NCBI RefSeq assembly: GCF_901709675.1
Contig: NC_051088.1
Coordinates: forward strand, 14,859,693 to 14,923,692
Source: Syngnathus acus
Taxonomy: Eukaryota; Chordata; Actinopteri; Syngnathiformes; Syngnathidae
Direction of reading: 5' to 3'
Length of the DNA stretch: 64,000 nt
Below the pieces are notes generated by a model. It was not told the DNA's origin. It did not search any database and was given only the letters and a program-made list of their open reading frames with translations. A program made the position numbers and the translations under genes. Positions within the stretch are counted from its first letter, which is position 1. Every line of letters starts with the position of its first letter. This document shows positions 1 through 14,900 of this stretch, piece after piece.

Positions 1-2977
1 GTGACTTTTTTCAAAGTCGGTCTTCCTCTCCTCCAACTCCTTGTCATCGAGGTATGGCACGACATGTGTCACCTGTATGTAGGCGTACTTGGAATCCAGG
101 TCTTTTGGGTTTACCTGTGGGTTTACATTAGTCATCAATGCTGACAAAAATATTGGGATACCTGGCAGTGCACTGACAGGGACTAAGTCAACCCAATTTT
201 TTTCCTTTCGAATATTTTATTCTGTGCAGCCCAACTCGTCAAAACACAGGGTTCGTGGAATATGTATTACACAGGCAAAATCCACTTGTTTTTTTCATTC
301 TCTGAGGGCAGACATCTTTCCATTTGCTGTCGACTGAAAATGGCATCACAGTCGCCAGGTCTGAAGTCACAACCAATCACGGCTCACCGGTTTTCTGAAA
401 GTGAGCCATGATTGGTTGTGGCCTGAGCCCATGCTACTATAATGTCATTTTCAGTCGCCAGTAAGTGGCAAAATGGCCATCCCTGATAAAAATGGGTGAA
501 TTTTGCTGTTTAACTCGTATTCCACAAACACAATATTAATCAGAGTGCTGTGTTTGGACTAGTGGGGGCACATTTTATTGAAAATAATATTTTGGGATTG
601 ATCTCCCCTTTAAAATAGACTCTGCACTGCAATGTGCTCAACTCAAACATACGTACTAAATCTTCAGTCAAAGTGAAGAGTATCAGGGCCACGATCATGT
701 CACTCAATGTAAACTAAAGTCACAGATTACTACAAACTAAATCCTACCAAATGTTCCCCTGGGACTATCACCCAACAGTAAGTCAGGCCCAACTGTTCAT
801 TTGTAGCGCTCTTTAAACGTGTTCCCACCTTTCCTGAGTCCTGGATAATCTTGACATTCTCTTGACCAAACTTGTACGAGTAGAGCTTCACCAGCCTCTG
901 TGAAATCTCTGACAGAGGTGTGAACTTTGGCTCTTTGTAGATGTATTCTTTGCCATCTTCATCCTCAAAGAAGCCCTACATGCAAGTGAGAGGCTGTTAG
1001 AAAACGCCGTTATCACAATTCCCTTTTGTGCTGTGCATGCTCATTCAAAGGCATAACATAACTAATGCACATGTCTAGAACTTTTGTGCACACTTACAGC
1101 AGAGCTGGAATGGGATGTGAAAGAAATCAATAAAAACACTGTTTGGCACCACAAAACCATGAGTCACTCTTAAGTGTAGCGCATTACCTGTCCAAAAAAG
1201 GCCACTCTGAAGTATGTGCCCAGGAGACGTTTGCCGGTATGCATCACCTCCAAAACTTTAGTGTAGGCACGATGGAGGGTATCGTACACGTGTGTCAGTT
1301 TCTGCGGCACCAAAACACAAACACTGGATTGTTTTAGTGTTATTATACGCAGTAAATGTTTTGGTCCTTTCCTGGTTGAAGAGGCTGCTGACTGGCAGTG
1401 ATAAGTGAGCTGACCTGTCAAGAACAACATTTTTTTAAGATTGGCAAGTCAGTCTTTGTCTACCTCAGATATCTTAGCAATGGAGATATCGATCCATTTT
1501 CTATTCGACATGATCTGCTCTGGTTCACAATTAAGGAAGCTGGAGTAATCCTGTCTGATTCAGACATATACCAGAAAGCAAGTACTGTACTGTACAGGGA
1601 ATAAAGATGTTGTATTCGTCAAAAATAATACATAATATGCAACCTGCTCAAATCCCTGCTGAAGATGGCAACGTTCCCGTTAATCACGCTGTGCGGTTTG
1701 TTTCATGTAGCTCAAGGAAAAGCATTTTGGAAATAATTGGCACTCGAGTCAAGTCTCAAGAAGGAGACCACTCATAGCGCAGAAAGCCTTCACACCAAAA
1801 ACTAACAACATACTCCATGAGTCATACCGCATCTACTGTATAAACATTATTGGGTGTTACTGACAATATTTCCTCAGCTAAAATATCCATTATAGGCAGA
1901 ATTAGGACTGGCCTAGGGCATCTCCTTGTTGTGTCTTCATCAGAACTTGGAGGTAAATCTGTTTTCACTGTCCAAAATAGGGGTACAGTAAGAGTCTATT
2001 TGTGTCCCATGTAAAAACGGTATAAATTTGTGTACCTCAAAATCTCTGCGTTTTTCGTGTATGGGAATGATGAGCCTGTAGATATCAGCAATGAGCTCAT
2101 AGCGCTCTGCATTCCAAAGACCATCAGCACACTCCTCCAAAAGCTCCATCAGAACCTCCTGTGCAAATGTAATCATTGCAGACTCATTTTATTGTCCTCT
2201 TAAAATTGTCCATTGAAGTGTGGTTCCCTGACACGACGCCAGAAGTGTGTGCAACTACACATGGACCACAACCTGTGTCAAAGTCTGTTTTGAGTTTCCC
2301 ATCATAATTTCACAGCACAATTCACACTCTCGGCAGAGATAACGGCGATGGTACAGGCATTAGGTGACACGTGAGATAATGAAGAAAAAAATGCTGCATC
2401 AGTGCTTTGGAATGACACGTAGAACGCAGACCTCGTTAAAATGTACGTCCTGCATCCCTACGTCTTCCATCATGGCAGCTTCTTCGTCAATATTTGGAGT
2501 GATGACGCGAAAGGCTGAGCATCCGTGCTTCAACATTCCTTCCAAATGAAGAGAACGAAGCAAAGCTGTACTTGGGCAATCCACAGTGTTGTGGGGAGGT
2601 TATAAAAATATCGGAGCAAACAGTAAGCTCACCTTTCCTCCACAAGTACTCGGCAACCAGAGCTGCAACGTGCACGTAGCAAATGGCTGCCTGAAAGTAA
2701 AGCAGACAAAACAGATTAGCTCCAAAGTGGAAGTCACTATCTCTTCTTTTTGTGAAGTCACCTCTGAAAGGTCGCCATTCTTGTTGTGGATCCGCGCCAT
2801 GCTATCCAACCAGGTCTTGCGGAGCTCTGGTGTGCTTGTGTACGACTTGGCCAAACTATATTGGAGGTCCACCAACATCTCCGGGTCGTTCTCGTGCTCT
2901 TTCATTTGCTCGGTGGCCATTAGCACGGTTCTGATTCGTTTGGTCAGGTCCTTCACATCTGATGGAAACGCAGTGTG
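1..2977 (-). other. dock9: dock9 exons 42-48, start of catalytic DHR-2 domain
   Basis: Exons 2977-2762, 2690-2633, 2538-2432, 2158-2036, 1301-1188, 975-829 and 114-1 (the last cut by the window). Diagnostic blocks: [97 protein letters not shown] and [20 protein letters not shown]-2 performs nucleotide exchange on Cdc42. The nucleotide-sensor valine known in DOCK9 lies further toward the C-terminus and is not in this window. The small exon that some DOCK9 transcripts carry between exons 46 and 47 was not seen. Confidence 0.93.
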
Positions 2978-5900
2978 CTGGAAAACACAGCAGTGCACAC
3001 TCAACTACATACATTAGTCCACTTAAGCATAGAAAATGTTCCTTTGAATTGATTCTAAATCTGGACTGCGACGTGAAGTAGAAGTAAACAAAGCAATCAG
3101 AAATAAATGAACGAACTGAGCTAGCATTTGGTAAATTGAAGTCACCCGCAGAAAGTGACACAAGACTTTAAGTTGACTACCTTCCCTTTTATACACTACT
3201 GTTCTCATTCGGGTCAAGGGTAAGTTGGAGCCTAGCCCAGCTGACCTTATGGGCCAAAGGTGAACTACACCTTGGAATGGTCACAAGCCTATTGCAGGGT
3301 TAATGGAAATTCAAAAAGCTGCTGCATTTGTGCTCCTGGAGGCTGGCCAGCGTGTACCTAGGTCTGTGTACTTTATTATCCATCCAATCATTATACAAAC
3401 CGCTTATCCTCACGGCCATTTTTTAATCTGCTGTTTGTATTGGTTGTGTACAAAGCCATAAAAACAAAGCTGATTTCATTGTATCATATATCACCAACCC
3501 ACAACTGACCTTGATGCTTTGATCACCGTTTGCACAGTTGTTAATAATAGACAGAGACTGCTGGAAGCGCGTGCTACCGATGCCGATGACATCGGCGATC
3601 AGTTGGCTGACAGCAATCACCACCTGAGCAGAATGCAGAGTAAACAAAGCTGAGATACAAACAATGTGTGGACAGACCAAGGATGCTATTCATCAGAAAC
3701 AGGTACCTGCAGGTGGGTTCTGACAAACGATTTACGTCCGGTGTAGTCAAAGTTGCTTTTCATGAGGATGTAAAGGAGATTAGCGGCGGCATTGCGGAGG
3801 GAGCTCAGTTTGGAGTTGCAACACTTCAATATCTCATAACATAGGGAGGCGCACATGTCAGCCCGGCCATCGAAAAACGCGCAGGGGAACTGGAGTTTAC
3901 AAGGGAGACAAAAAAAAAATCAAATCAGAAACAAAAATCTGATTTTGCAGAACACTGTAAGATGTGTCAGAAACGTTCGAGGGCTGGTGTTGCAGAAGAC
4001 ATTTGTAAATCCCCTTCAGTGCATGCAAGCAACTCTATGAAGTAATCCCGCATCGTTTGCTTCATTCAATAAACAAGGAAGGTGACTTGTGGCTACTTCG
4101 CCATGTCAGAACAAACTTCCTACACCCCAACCTGGCTTCATATGAGTTTTTCCTCCTCTTTGCTAAACTCAAGTGGATCAAGGGGACCCATTTTAAGAAC
4201 ATCAAGACGGTTGTGATGTCAGAGCTGCAGAGAATCCCGGAAGAATCCATCTAGCAGTACTACCATGCGGAAAACTCTTACAAAGGTCTTTTGCAACGCC
4301 TATCCAAGAACTTTTCTGACACATCGTAAAGGCCTTAGCGACACAGGATACAAAAAAATGGGCATACGTATTGAGAGGCCATTGCACATATAGTAAGGGA
4401 AGAAAATGTGGATCTGTGATCTGAGTTAAGCAGCCCACAATTCTCCAATCTCCACTTGTTCATCCCAAAAGTGTTTGCTCTCAAACTCTTTCACAGCAAA
4501 TTCATTTAAATTGCTTGCTCTGTGCCCTCGTTAACAGTCATGCTGCAGTGAGAGGGAACTAAGAAGCCTGGCCTAATCATGAATTGATTCATGAATTAAA
4601 GAGTCCATGGTGTATTTGAAATGTCAAGACGGTTCACCTTGTAGATAAAAGTCCTCAGTGAGATGAAGACCTGCCTGAGAGCAGCCTCAGATTGAGCAAT
4701 CTGCAGAAAGCACAGATGCACCTCAAATACTTTCTTCATCAGTGGATTGTGGCCAAGATCTGAGTTCAGCTGGCTCTGAGGAAGGAAATGGGGGGCGGGG
4801 GTGAACATATTGCATGCGGAAAATAATACGGTATAATTGGTTAAATCTCATCACAGCCACAGAATCCACTAACAATCTGTAGAAGGAGTATTTTTGATTC
4901 AGTTTGTTTTCGAACTGATTTGAAAAGTCCCATTCTTAGTTTTCACGTTCAAGGTATTTCCAAATACTGTACCTTGAATCCCATGATGAAAATGCTCAGC
5001 GTGTCGAGCACAGTCAGACACACCTCTGTGGACACGTTGGCCTCCAGTAAACATTGGGTGGCCACATCGGCTTCTGTATGGGAGTACACTGATGGCAACA
5101 ACACAAGGTCTTTGTAGATTTTTTTTTTTTATTGCTGTTCATGTGATACGTCCTGAGATATTGCTTGATTACTCAATGTTGCTTGGAAGATGATAAGTGT
5201 TATTGTAATTTGCGCAAGCTATCATTAATATTTGATTGCGTTTCTCGTTACAGATATGACACAACTCTTATTTTCTTCTTGTTTTGACATGGATATCGAA
5301 CCTTAGACTCCAGTAGTTTACAAGAGCTTCGTCAAAAGACAGTCTTACTGTTGTTGAGCGTGCACAAATTCTCCACTGCCCCAAGCTGTTGTAAGCGGGC
5401 ATGCAGAATCCCTGCCCTGTTTCGAGACACGGGCAAAGTCAACGACTTCCTGTCTGGACTCAGACACATTGCCGTTTCGTGACTCCTGTTGGCAGCAAAA
5501 CAAATGTGCGTCACAATTGCTTTTACAGAAAACAGATGCGTAGTAGAAGAAAGCAATTACGTAATAAAAAGAAGCATCAAGCAATGTTAGTGGACTCTTA
5601 CCCATGCAGGAGTGGTTAAGGGACATAGTACAGCATTAACTGTTTTGATAGTTTGCTAGCAGCAGTAATGACAGCAAAAGGATTCAAGAACTCAAAAAAA
5701 AAATCTTATTTGATTAAAAACAACATTTACTCCACCTGACAATGACTCGCTTCCCCATGTATCTAAACTGATGAAGGCAGACTCTGCGAATTGAACCAAA
5801 TGAATTAAAGCATAAGGACCACTTGCACACAGTGTTGTATGCTTTCGAGCCGTACTTACTCTAGTAGTGTCAAAAAGTCCATTAGCTCGGATGATGATGC

Positions 5901-8900
5901 TTTGTTCCAGTATGCATAAAGGGCATCTGAGGGGAATAAACGTGAGCTGTTATGTTCTTGGTGTTCTTAATGCAACAATGCTTAGGCATCCATCAATTTC
6001 TGAACATGCTGTGCAGTCACAGTAATGGCTGAAGCCTAAAACTGGTTGCCAATCAACTACAGTGTGATTGTGACAGTAATTTCATAAAACACATATATCC
6101 AGAGTCAAACACAATCAATGGACACAACCATACTATTTTATGCAAGTTTTCATCTATGCATATGCAGCAAATCAAAAGTGAGTCTGAATTGATTTTTTTT
6201 CTAAATAGTGATATATTGATACTACAAAGAAATTTGTTTTCTACGTACCATCTGACATGCTTTTGAGGACATGCAGAAAACACATGAGCAGGTTTTTGCT
6301 CTCATCTCGGTCCATTTTGTCAAAACGCAGCACGGCACTGCCCACAGCACAATGGTTCTGATGCAAAAGAGTGGGAGAAAGTTCAATTGAAAATGAGAAA
6401 AACATATTCTTAGAAAATCAATTTCACTCAAAACCCATGAGCAGGAGGTAAAACAAAAGATGCATATTTGCTGCCAGGGGGAAACAAAAGACAAAAAAAT
6501 AAAAAACACAGGAAGCTGAAAAGAGGTGCTGTAGCTATTTGGCTAATATAAAGCATACATGGCAAGTATATTGAATATAACTAAACTTTAAACCTCTATA
6601 ACCTAATGCACGCTTTAAACACCGGGCTCAACTATAACAAAATAAAAAACTGTACATGAGTATAGATTCCGTCACTGACACTTGAATGTTAATTAAAACA
6701 TTGCACCCAGATACAAGTTTAAAAACAAACAATTCGTAAAGATGAGATGACAAGAATTGAACTTAAAAGTTAAATACAACAGAAGGCAGTCATTTCTTCC
6801 CACGCCACTAGAGGGAGCTCGCATACCACTGGTATGAAGCAGAACTTGGCTTTATAAGGTCCAGGGGGTGAGGAGCCCCATTGAGCGTGCAATCTATTTT
6901 CTCATTAGTGTCGGGGTTGTGCTTATCCCAACCCTGGACTGGTTACCAGCTCGCAGAGCACATTGACACAGTGACTCCTACTAAATTTATCCAAGATGTT
7001 AGAGAGGTGGGGCTATGGGGCATTTTTAGCTGAAGGCTAATCACACAGCAAAAAAATCTAATAGAACTGTTCTGTGTTTTGAAGAACAAGAAAAAATGCA
7101 GCGTGCTATTGGTGGAACTGTCTACCTTCTCGGAACTCTTTTCCAGCAGGCTGCTGTCAGAGTCGGTGGAGACCAGGGAACCTCTGGAGTCTGCAAGGTG
7201 AATGGCATTGGGAGTGCAGCTGTGAGGAGAAGCTGCAGTGACAAATCAAGGTTAGTGCACAGCTACATTAAAGGCTCAAGCTAGAATTATCAGCACTCAC
7301 ACATGAACAAATGATTCGATATTGTTCCAAGCTAAAAAACAGGGGAACTTCAGACAGGACTCACGAATGAAACATTGTGGTCTAAAATACGTAGACTAAG
7401 ATTGGAGATGTACTCTTACCTGTGAGTGTATCAAAAATTAAGCACGAGTCCAGTTGTTTGGTCTGAGAAAATTATCCTGAAAGAACTTAAGTATTGTGGA
7501 GCTATAGCAATAAAATGGTTTTCACCATTTCAGTTATTCTGTGCTATGAATTTAACCACCTAGTGTGCAGCCATACCCAGAAGATGGTCTTGAAGGAACT
7601 CACTTGCTCCAAAAACATCTTTGTGAAGAGAACCATCGATGCTATGCTTTTGGGGGGTCACCAAAGAGTTCGGCACAAGTAAGTCCTCTCGTGGTTTCTG
7701 GCAATAAGACACAGCAAAAAAGACAAGGGTGCGGCTGTTTTTCTTCACAAGACAAGAGCCACATTTTAAAATGACAACTTTGGCTCTGTCAATAAGTTTG
7801 CTCATAATAATCACAATTGGAGCAGCACAGTCTGATTATAATGAACTCGTGCGTCTGTCTCGGGTTGAAGATTCTGGGTTCGAATCTTTGGCCTGTGTGA
7901 AGTTTGCATCTGTTTTCGACAGCTTCCTCCCACACTACAAAATCATGCATCTTCGTTTAGATGAAAACAAAATCTGCTAAGGTGCCCTGAATGATACGCT
8001 TAAACTCACTCACGACTCAAGTCAAGACAAACACAGTGGAAAATGGCTTGAAAAATAAAACACTGATTTTCAAAATGAGCTTTTCTACTCTCTAGCGTCA
8101 TTGCACTTCTCGCTGCAGTTCCTTGTGATACCATCAGATGTCTCACTTACATTGTGGTGGCTTGGAAGGATGGACTCCTTGCTTTCCAGCCTGTGTGCAT
8201 TCTCCTGTAGTAGGCCAAACAAGGGAAGGTAGAGGGTGGCAAGTCTGGCCTGATGGCTCTGGAATAGAAGTTATTAGATGAGTCATTCCAGACTTGGAGA
8301 ACCAGTGAGACTTCAAATAATTCATGCACAAAATAAAGGAATTTACTTGTGGAGCTGGGCGTATCAAATAATGATTTACCTGTTTTTCTGACTACTCAAT
8401 TTGACTAAAGTACGAGCTTGACACTCACTTTGGCAGCGTAGCGGGCATCAAATGCGTGTTTAACCATCAGTCTCTTCAGAACCTGGATGGCGATCTGCTG
8501 GACTTCTCGGCTCTCTTGTAAGGCGCTGCCCACCTCCCTCAGCAGAAGACCCACCAGGAAGTGGTTTCGACAGAAGTCATCAGTCAGTGAGTAGTCCAAT
8601 TGGAAATCTATGAAAGAAAATGAAAGCAAATGAAATAATCATACTAAAATTGAAGAAAAAATGTTTGTTTATGAAATAAAACTGCATTTCATACTTGTTA
8701 ATTTGATGCACACACTTTTGGGGATTATTTAAAATGACTGGAACTCCATCTTGAAGATATCCATGGCAGTAATAAATACTGTAGTCAAATTTACCTTGGA
8801 ACCTGTGTATGCGTCCTTTTCCAAGTGGCATGGGAAGATTGAGTGGGATGTAATGCTCATGGTTGCACACAATTCTCAGAAACTCAAACTTAAACTCATA

Positions 8901-11900
8901 CAAAGTCTGGAAGAAAAATATGTGAAATGTTATACTCGGTGGCTTTAAGGTCATTCATAACAAAGTCTGAAAGTGCTGCATTTCCAAACCTTGGTGTCAC
9001 CAGGTATGAAGCAGTTTGTGTAATTATTGATCTGTTTGAACACAAAACCACGGTCCATAAAGGTGAAGCAGCGCTGGTGAGGGAATAGAAATAACAAAGA
9101 CAATGTTTTCACACACCTTCAACAAAGGAGAAAGATAGTTTCTTCTAAATTCAGGGTTTGAAACCAACCTTAATGAAAACTGCCAGGCTGTGATTAGCAT
9201 TGCGTGCCGCATCCAGGTTGTCTTTGTATTTCTGTGTGATGTGAGGCATCAGCATGTTGACCAAGATCTCAACAGCATGGTAGAAGGAGGCAGAAAAATG
9301 TTGCTTTCTTGACACCTGCACCAAGATAAGAAATTAAACAAATAGAATTTCAATTTGGGACATGGAGGCCAGGGCTCTTACAATAAAAGACTTACTTTGA
9401 CTCGACCACTCTCAGCCAGATAATGAGCCATTGATTTGACCAACGCTTCAAAGAAGTACCAAGAATGCTGCAATGCAAAGTAAACATTTGTTAGAAAAGA
9501 AGCAGGAAAAACAACAACACAAAAAGAGGCTTACTTAATTTCTTGGTATTGCACTGTCTATTCATGTTTAAAGGTTAATACAGTCCAAACCGGTGGAAAA
9601 AGTCTGGTAGCAAAAACAACATTGTGGAACATTCTCAAAATAATCTATTAATTTTGAGGTCATTTACTTATTTATTTTAAAGTTGTACAAATACCATTAT
9701 GTCTTTATCATTGTATGTATTTTTGTTTGAAATATGTCAGAAACTCTACTTAACCTTTCTAAAGAAATACTTGGGAACACATTGATGATTGCTTCTTCAC
9801 TTCCACATGTATCAAGGATTTTTTTTAATAGCTAGCTGTGAATACCTTCAGTAGCTTGTTTCTTGTTAGGAAATCTGTGGATGGCTTCAGAATTGCTGTC
9901 ATGGCTTTTGTCAGCTCCTCATGAACATTCTTTTCATTATTGGAGGAATACGGCTCTGGTTTGAAGACAAACTGTTCAAAGGGAAAAAATATGTCATGTT
10001 TTTGAAATGGAGAAAGCATTGCCGTTGTTTACGTTGTATCCACAATACACATTGCAACCTTGACATAAGACCTCAGGTAATGCTCAAGCCCTTCTTCGTG
10101 GCATTGCGCTACAATGTGCACCATTACCCTAATGGGAAAGAGAGATTGTTAAATGGGAAATAAAAGTGCAGTGTAGCCCACGGTGCAGAGGGTTGTGGCC
10201 TCGCCTCGTCACGTTGACAGCCACATCTTCATGCGTGGCGCTGGTGAGGACACAGAACAGCTGGTTGAGGATGGTGGGAAGAAAGTTCACCATGATATGC
10301 CCTTCAACCGCGTGGAGACTCTGGCAAAGAAGGGAGTAGTTGGCATTTATTACGACATGAATACATGGCGAGTCTCATTGTCCCTGAAGAAATGAAATGT
10401 GTAACCTTTAGGAATTTCACCAGCCCGCCCTCTGTTGCTTGTTCTGACACTTTGAGGCTTTCACAGTGGTTGAAGAAGTTGTGCAAGTGTTGATCCTAAT
10501 TGAATTCGGAATTGTTGGGGAATTTTAGAAGAAATAGTGAATGCTGAAGAGCTTAAATTACACTTTCCAAACAGCAAGCAATGAGAGGTCTTTATGTGGT
10601 TATTGACATGATACCTGAGTGTAAATTGTGGAAACAAGATGTGTTGAGACTTTGAACAGCGGCTTTCCTCCATCAACCCACTTGATGTCCAAGGTAGAAT
10701 GCTGCAATGACAAAAGGTGAATTGAGATACATGACTAGAATAGTAAGTGGTTCGTAAAGGCTCGCAATCAAATCCCACTGGGAGCTTTCAAATCGGAATA
10801 ATTGGAATTGTGTAGCTAATGTCCTTTACAAATGGACTATTGTTCATTTATTATTTTTACCTTTGTGATAGCATCCTGGCAACTGAGGTAGCCCGCAGGC
10901 AAATGAGCAGCCACAGGTAGCTGCTGTTCACTCATGTTGACCCGACCATCTCTTAGCAGAGGCCACCATGCTGAGCCCACTGTAGGAACAAAGCAGATCT
11001 TTTTACCAGTCCTCTCTGGATATCAATAAGCATGAAAATAAAAGATAATGAAGAATAAAATGAAGAAATACCTTATGGATATTTCATCTTTGTGCTCTTC
11101 AATATAGTATAGTATAGTATAGACTTGTATAGTATTATTTATTTACTTATTTATTTACTTATTTACTTACTTACTTATTTTGTTATTCATTATTTATAAT
11201 TCATTATTTATTATTCATTATGTATTATTTATGCATCTTATGTGCCCCACGAAGGCAATTCATGTGCGTCAACTTCGTATTGCAAGCATTTTTGTTACCA
11301 GTCCCTTTCTAAAGTCAAATGAAAAATAGTTGAACAATTATTTACTGGCTTCTGAATTTGTACAGTTTAAATTTTATGATATAGATTCACAGTCATAATG
11401 TACCTCCAAAAGAAAGCATAAATAACTACAATGTGGCCCGTAACAAGGATAAGTTCAAATACATCTATATAATAAGTTATCACACATTTTTTCTTGGTAA
11501 TTTGCTGCTAACGCGTGTATCCTTGAATTCTGACCAAAAGTTGCCCAGCACAAAGCCAAATAAAGTCACAAAATGAATGTTGCCTTCTGGGTAGATAGTA
11601 TCATACTCTGCAAATTCCCAATTTCCCCACCCTCCCCCTTTGATCCACTTCCACAGCAATGGTACGAGTTCATTGTCTTTGGCAATATTTTCACCAATTT
11701 AGTATGTGGTGCTCGAGGAACAGCCTACCTGGAGTCTCCACCACATCTTTCTTCTTCTTGTTGCTGTCACAGCTAACGTGATAGAAGGTGAAAAGAAGGT
11801 GGTGCTTTTGGTGCAGCTGAGTCGGCAATTCTATCTTTATCTGGGTTGCGAGAGAGTTAGCGATTTCTAAATGATGGTTTTTCATTATACTGCAGAATAG

Positions 11901-14900
11901 ACAAGTGGCACTGGAAAACAGTCTCATCTTGTCACACGAGCACAAAGATTACTCGAGTGATCCATTGTGCTGAGACGAAAACGTCACCTCGTCATAGAAT
12001 TCGGGGTTCTGGTGGTGGTGCAAAACAGCTGCGTAAGCTTTCTTGGTGAATAGAGAAGTTCCAGGATGACCATAGATGCGCTGAGGTTAATTGAAGAAAG
12101 CAGATATGGTTCATTAGGCTAAAACAAAAAGACTAAACTCATCTGAAAACTGAAAATACATCAGACAAGGTGTATGGCAAGCATGACTCAACTACGACAT
12201 CTACAGTAATTTCATCCTTCATCCTTTTTTGTATTCAATTTTTCCACAACCACAGTAACTTGGGTTAAGACTTGAAAATTACTCATGATTTGGATCCCTC
12301 CCTCTTCTTAAAGCAATTTTCCATTAAGTGTCCATTCAATCGATGCCTAATGAATCCGATTGTGTCATATTACTTATATGCCAATTTCTGAACTCGTATG
12401 CTGATGTATTTATTTGGTGTTTTTCCAACTACTGACCTGGCAAATATTTTATCTCTGCAAAAAAAATCCTCATGCAAACATACCCTTAGCGGCTGGGCTT
12501 CCTCTTTGTCAGAATCCTTGAATTCAATGCAAACTGCAATATTCCTGGCCTGAAGAGAGAGGGCATACATTGAGGAAGGATAACTAGAAAATGTAAAAAA
12601 AAAAAAAAAAAAATCCTCAGCCTGTGACTTTCAGAGATGGGAAATGCAGTAAAAGCCCTCCCATAGTTTCACAGATGCTTCTACTCAACCTTCTATGGTG
12701 AGTAGAAGCACCAGTGGAGCACCTGTGACTGAAGCCAAACTGTGGCAGGGTATTTACTTTCTGGACCTGGATTTCTAATTTCTTCTGAAATGGCAAAATC
12801 CCGCTGACAGCTAAAATAAATGGAAACGGAAATGTCCCAGACCAGTGAAAAAAAAATATTGCGGAAAATGAAAGCTGCATATTTCAATAACAATGGGGCA
12901 AATAAGAAGAGGAAAAAAACTCTTTAAAATTGGTTTAACTGCACATACCTTAGCAAAAGATTTCTGACCATCATATTTGAGGTGCTTTGGGTGTACATAA
13001 AGATGGTTTTTATAGATGGTAAAGGGTTGGGAGCACTTGGCTATGGTGGGTACAAATTCCTCCACTTCCAGAGCGGCGCTGCTTGACCCATTTACGTCAA
13101 AGTTCCTCAAAGGGATGTAGGAGGAAGTGAGGCAATCTGCAGTAAGGGGACAAGAAGGTGCTTTGATATAAAGTTGCTTTTGGTAGAGGATTACATTATT
13201 TTTGTGTCAACATTTAGTAGATTTACTGGTCACATCCGGGGCCACGCAATCAATGGTTATATCCAGGTTCCCCAACAGCACAGGGAGTTTAGCCATTTTC
13301 TCTGGTCTGTTGGGAGAGTCGAATAATGAAGGAAAACAGATGTAAGAATATCTTGGAGGGATATTAGCATATAGAGAGTAAGGGGGAAATTTACTTTTTA
13401 AAGTCAGCGAGAAGTTTGAACATGTCGTCATCTGACAACTTGCTGCTGTCTTGACGGTAAAGAGCTGAGAAGCGAGCGTTTTTGTCCAAAGTTCCCGATG
13501 CATCTTTGAATACGGGCCTGTGAGGATAAATAATGCCGCAGTGAAAATGACACTTCAGTTTAATATCTCGGGTTTCAGTGTAAATCACGTAGATCCTCTT
13601 CTATGCAACGTTAAGTCGGACAGAAATTGCAGCGAGCAATGGAGCTAGGGAGCCTCACTCTGACCTAATCTAGCTGACTTGTGGCCCACACAAATGTCAT
13701 AATAATGGTATGGGATGCTTGCAAGATATCTTATGGCATGATATCTTAAAGTGGACTAACGTTACTAAATTAAAATTTTCAAGATTCAAGGAGAACCAAA
13801 AATGCACTGCATCCAGGTGAACCCAAATTGGCAAATTGTCTAAAAATATTGAAACACTGAACCATTGGAAATATACATGAAACATTTAGGTCATATTAAG
13901 TTCATTTGGAAATTTTGCAGCACATTCTAGGTTCAACCAGAAATTTCGCCTGGAATCTTAATAACCCGGAAATTTGGTAGTGTTTGGAAGTGTTCAGTGG
14001 GGGAAAAAAATGACCTTGCAGACCAGGCGAACGGCATTCGGTACCGGCCCAATCTGCTGCAGGCCGTCTTTGCATTCTTCAACACCCTTTGAGCCACCTA
14101 ATCAGGACAGGAGATTATTTTTTGGGTAATAAACAAACAAATAAATCAAGGAGGTACATGGTAACAAGCTGTCATTGTCATGCGGGCACCTTTGTCGAGT
14201 CTGAGCTCTTCATGTAGGGTTCAGTACAATGGGTGATACCCCCTTGGAGGACCTTCTCAATCCTCGCCACTAGGAAGATCTCAGGATGGGGGCACGTGAC
14301 TGAAAAGACCCCCTGCTTGGGGTATTGGAGAGCTGTCTCCGGAAACCCGCTGGCCAGCCTCTGGCGGCCAAAGGGGTCCTCACCCTGACAACCGTTCATG
14401 TGCAAGTCGTGGCCACAAGCTGAGCCTGGTGTCATTTGTCGGACCGAAGGGTGGTTGAGATCCACGTGGAAATCCGCTGAAATTTTTCTGCTGTTCTGAA
14501 CATCAAAGAGGGACAGAACCACATAGAAAGGTTCCACCTTTCATGAGAGAAAGAAAACAATTAAATGATTAATTGAAATTTAAATTTGCATATCAACAAA
14601 ACTACTTTTATACGAGAACGTACATTGGTTATTGGTCCCGCTTCGTTCTCTGCAATGCAGCACTGTAGGTTGAACAGCAAGTCATGACAGCTGACCAAGA
14701 TCCTTTTCCCGAATTTCTCCTCAAACTGATGCACATCTGGCTCAATGCGAGTGAAATCCAGTTTCTGTGAGCAGAGGCACCCTTGCCAGAAAGCCGTGGC
14801 AGCCATAAATCATGAACGGAACATATCATTTAGATTTGACACATTACCTGTGCGTCTGGGTCCAACGTAAACAACTTCAGCCTGGTTTCACTCCTCGTTT

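Larger units (their letters stand above)
10861..13136 (-). other. dock9: dock9 exons 16-20, DHR-1 (C2-like) domain
   Basis: Exons 13136-12949, 12549-12484, 12080-11988, 11840-11729 and 10979-10861, residues about 595-787. Recognisable pieces are [70 protein letters not shown] and the lysine-rich stretch before DVVETP. DHR-1 domains of DOCK proteins fold as C2 domains and bind phosphoinositides. Confidence 0.92.

Noticed and set aside
5596-5640. Exon-like frame with SLNHSCMGK before a GTAAGAG donor, resembling the dock9 [11 protein letters not shown] block.
   Set aside because: The real exon is at 5783-5736 and encodes [15 protein letters not shown] in correct phase, so this is a chance resemblance.
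7412-7475. Possible extra dock9 exon reading [14 protein letters not shown] with a strong CACAG|GTAAGAG donor (minus strand).
   Set aside because: The acceptor that keeps this frame gives phase 0, but exon 32 ends in phase 1. Other acceptors put a stop in frame. Direct joining of exon 32 to exon 33 at 7232 gives the conserved sequence.
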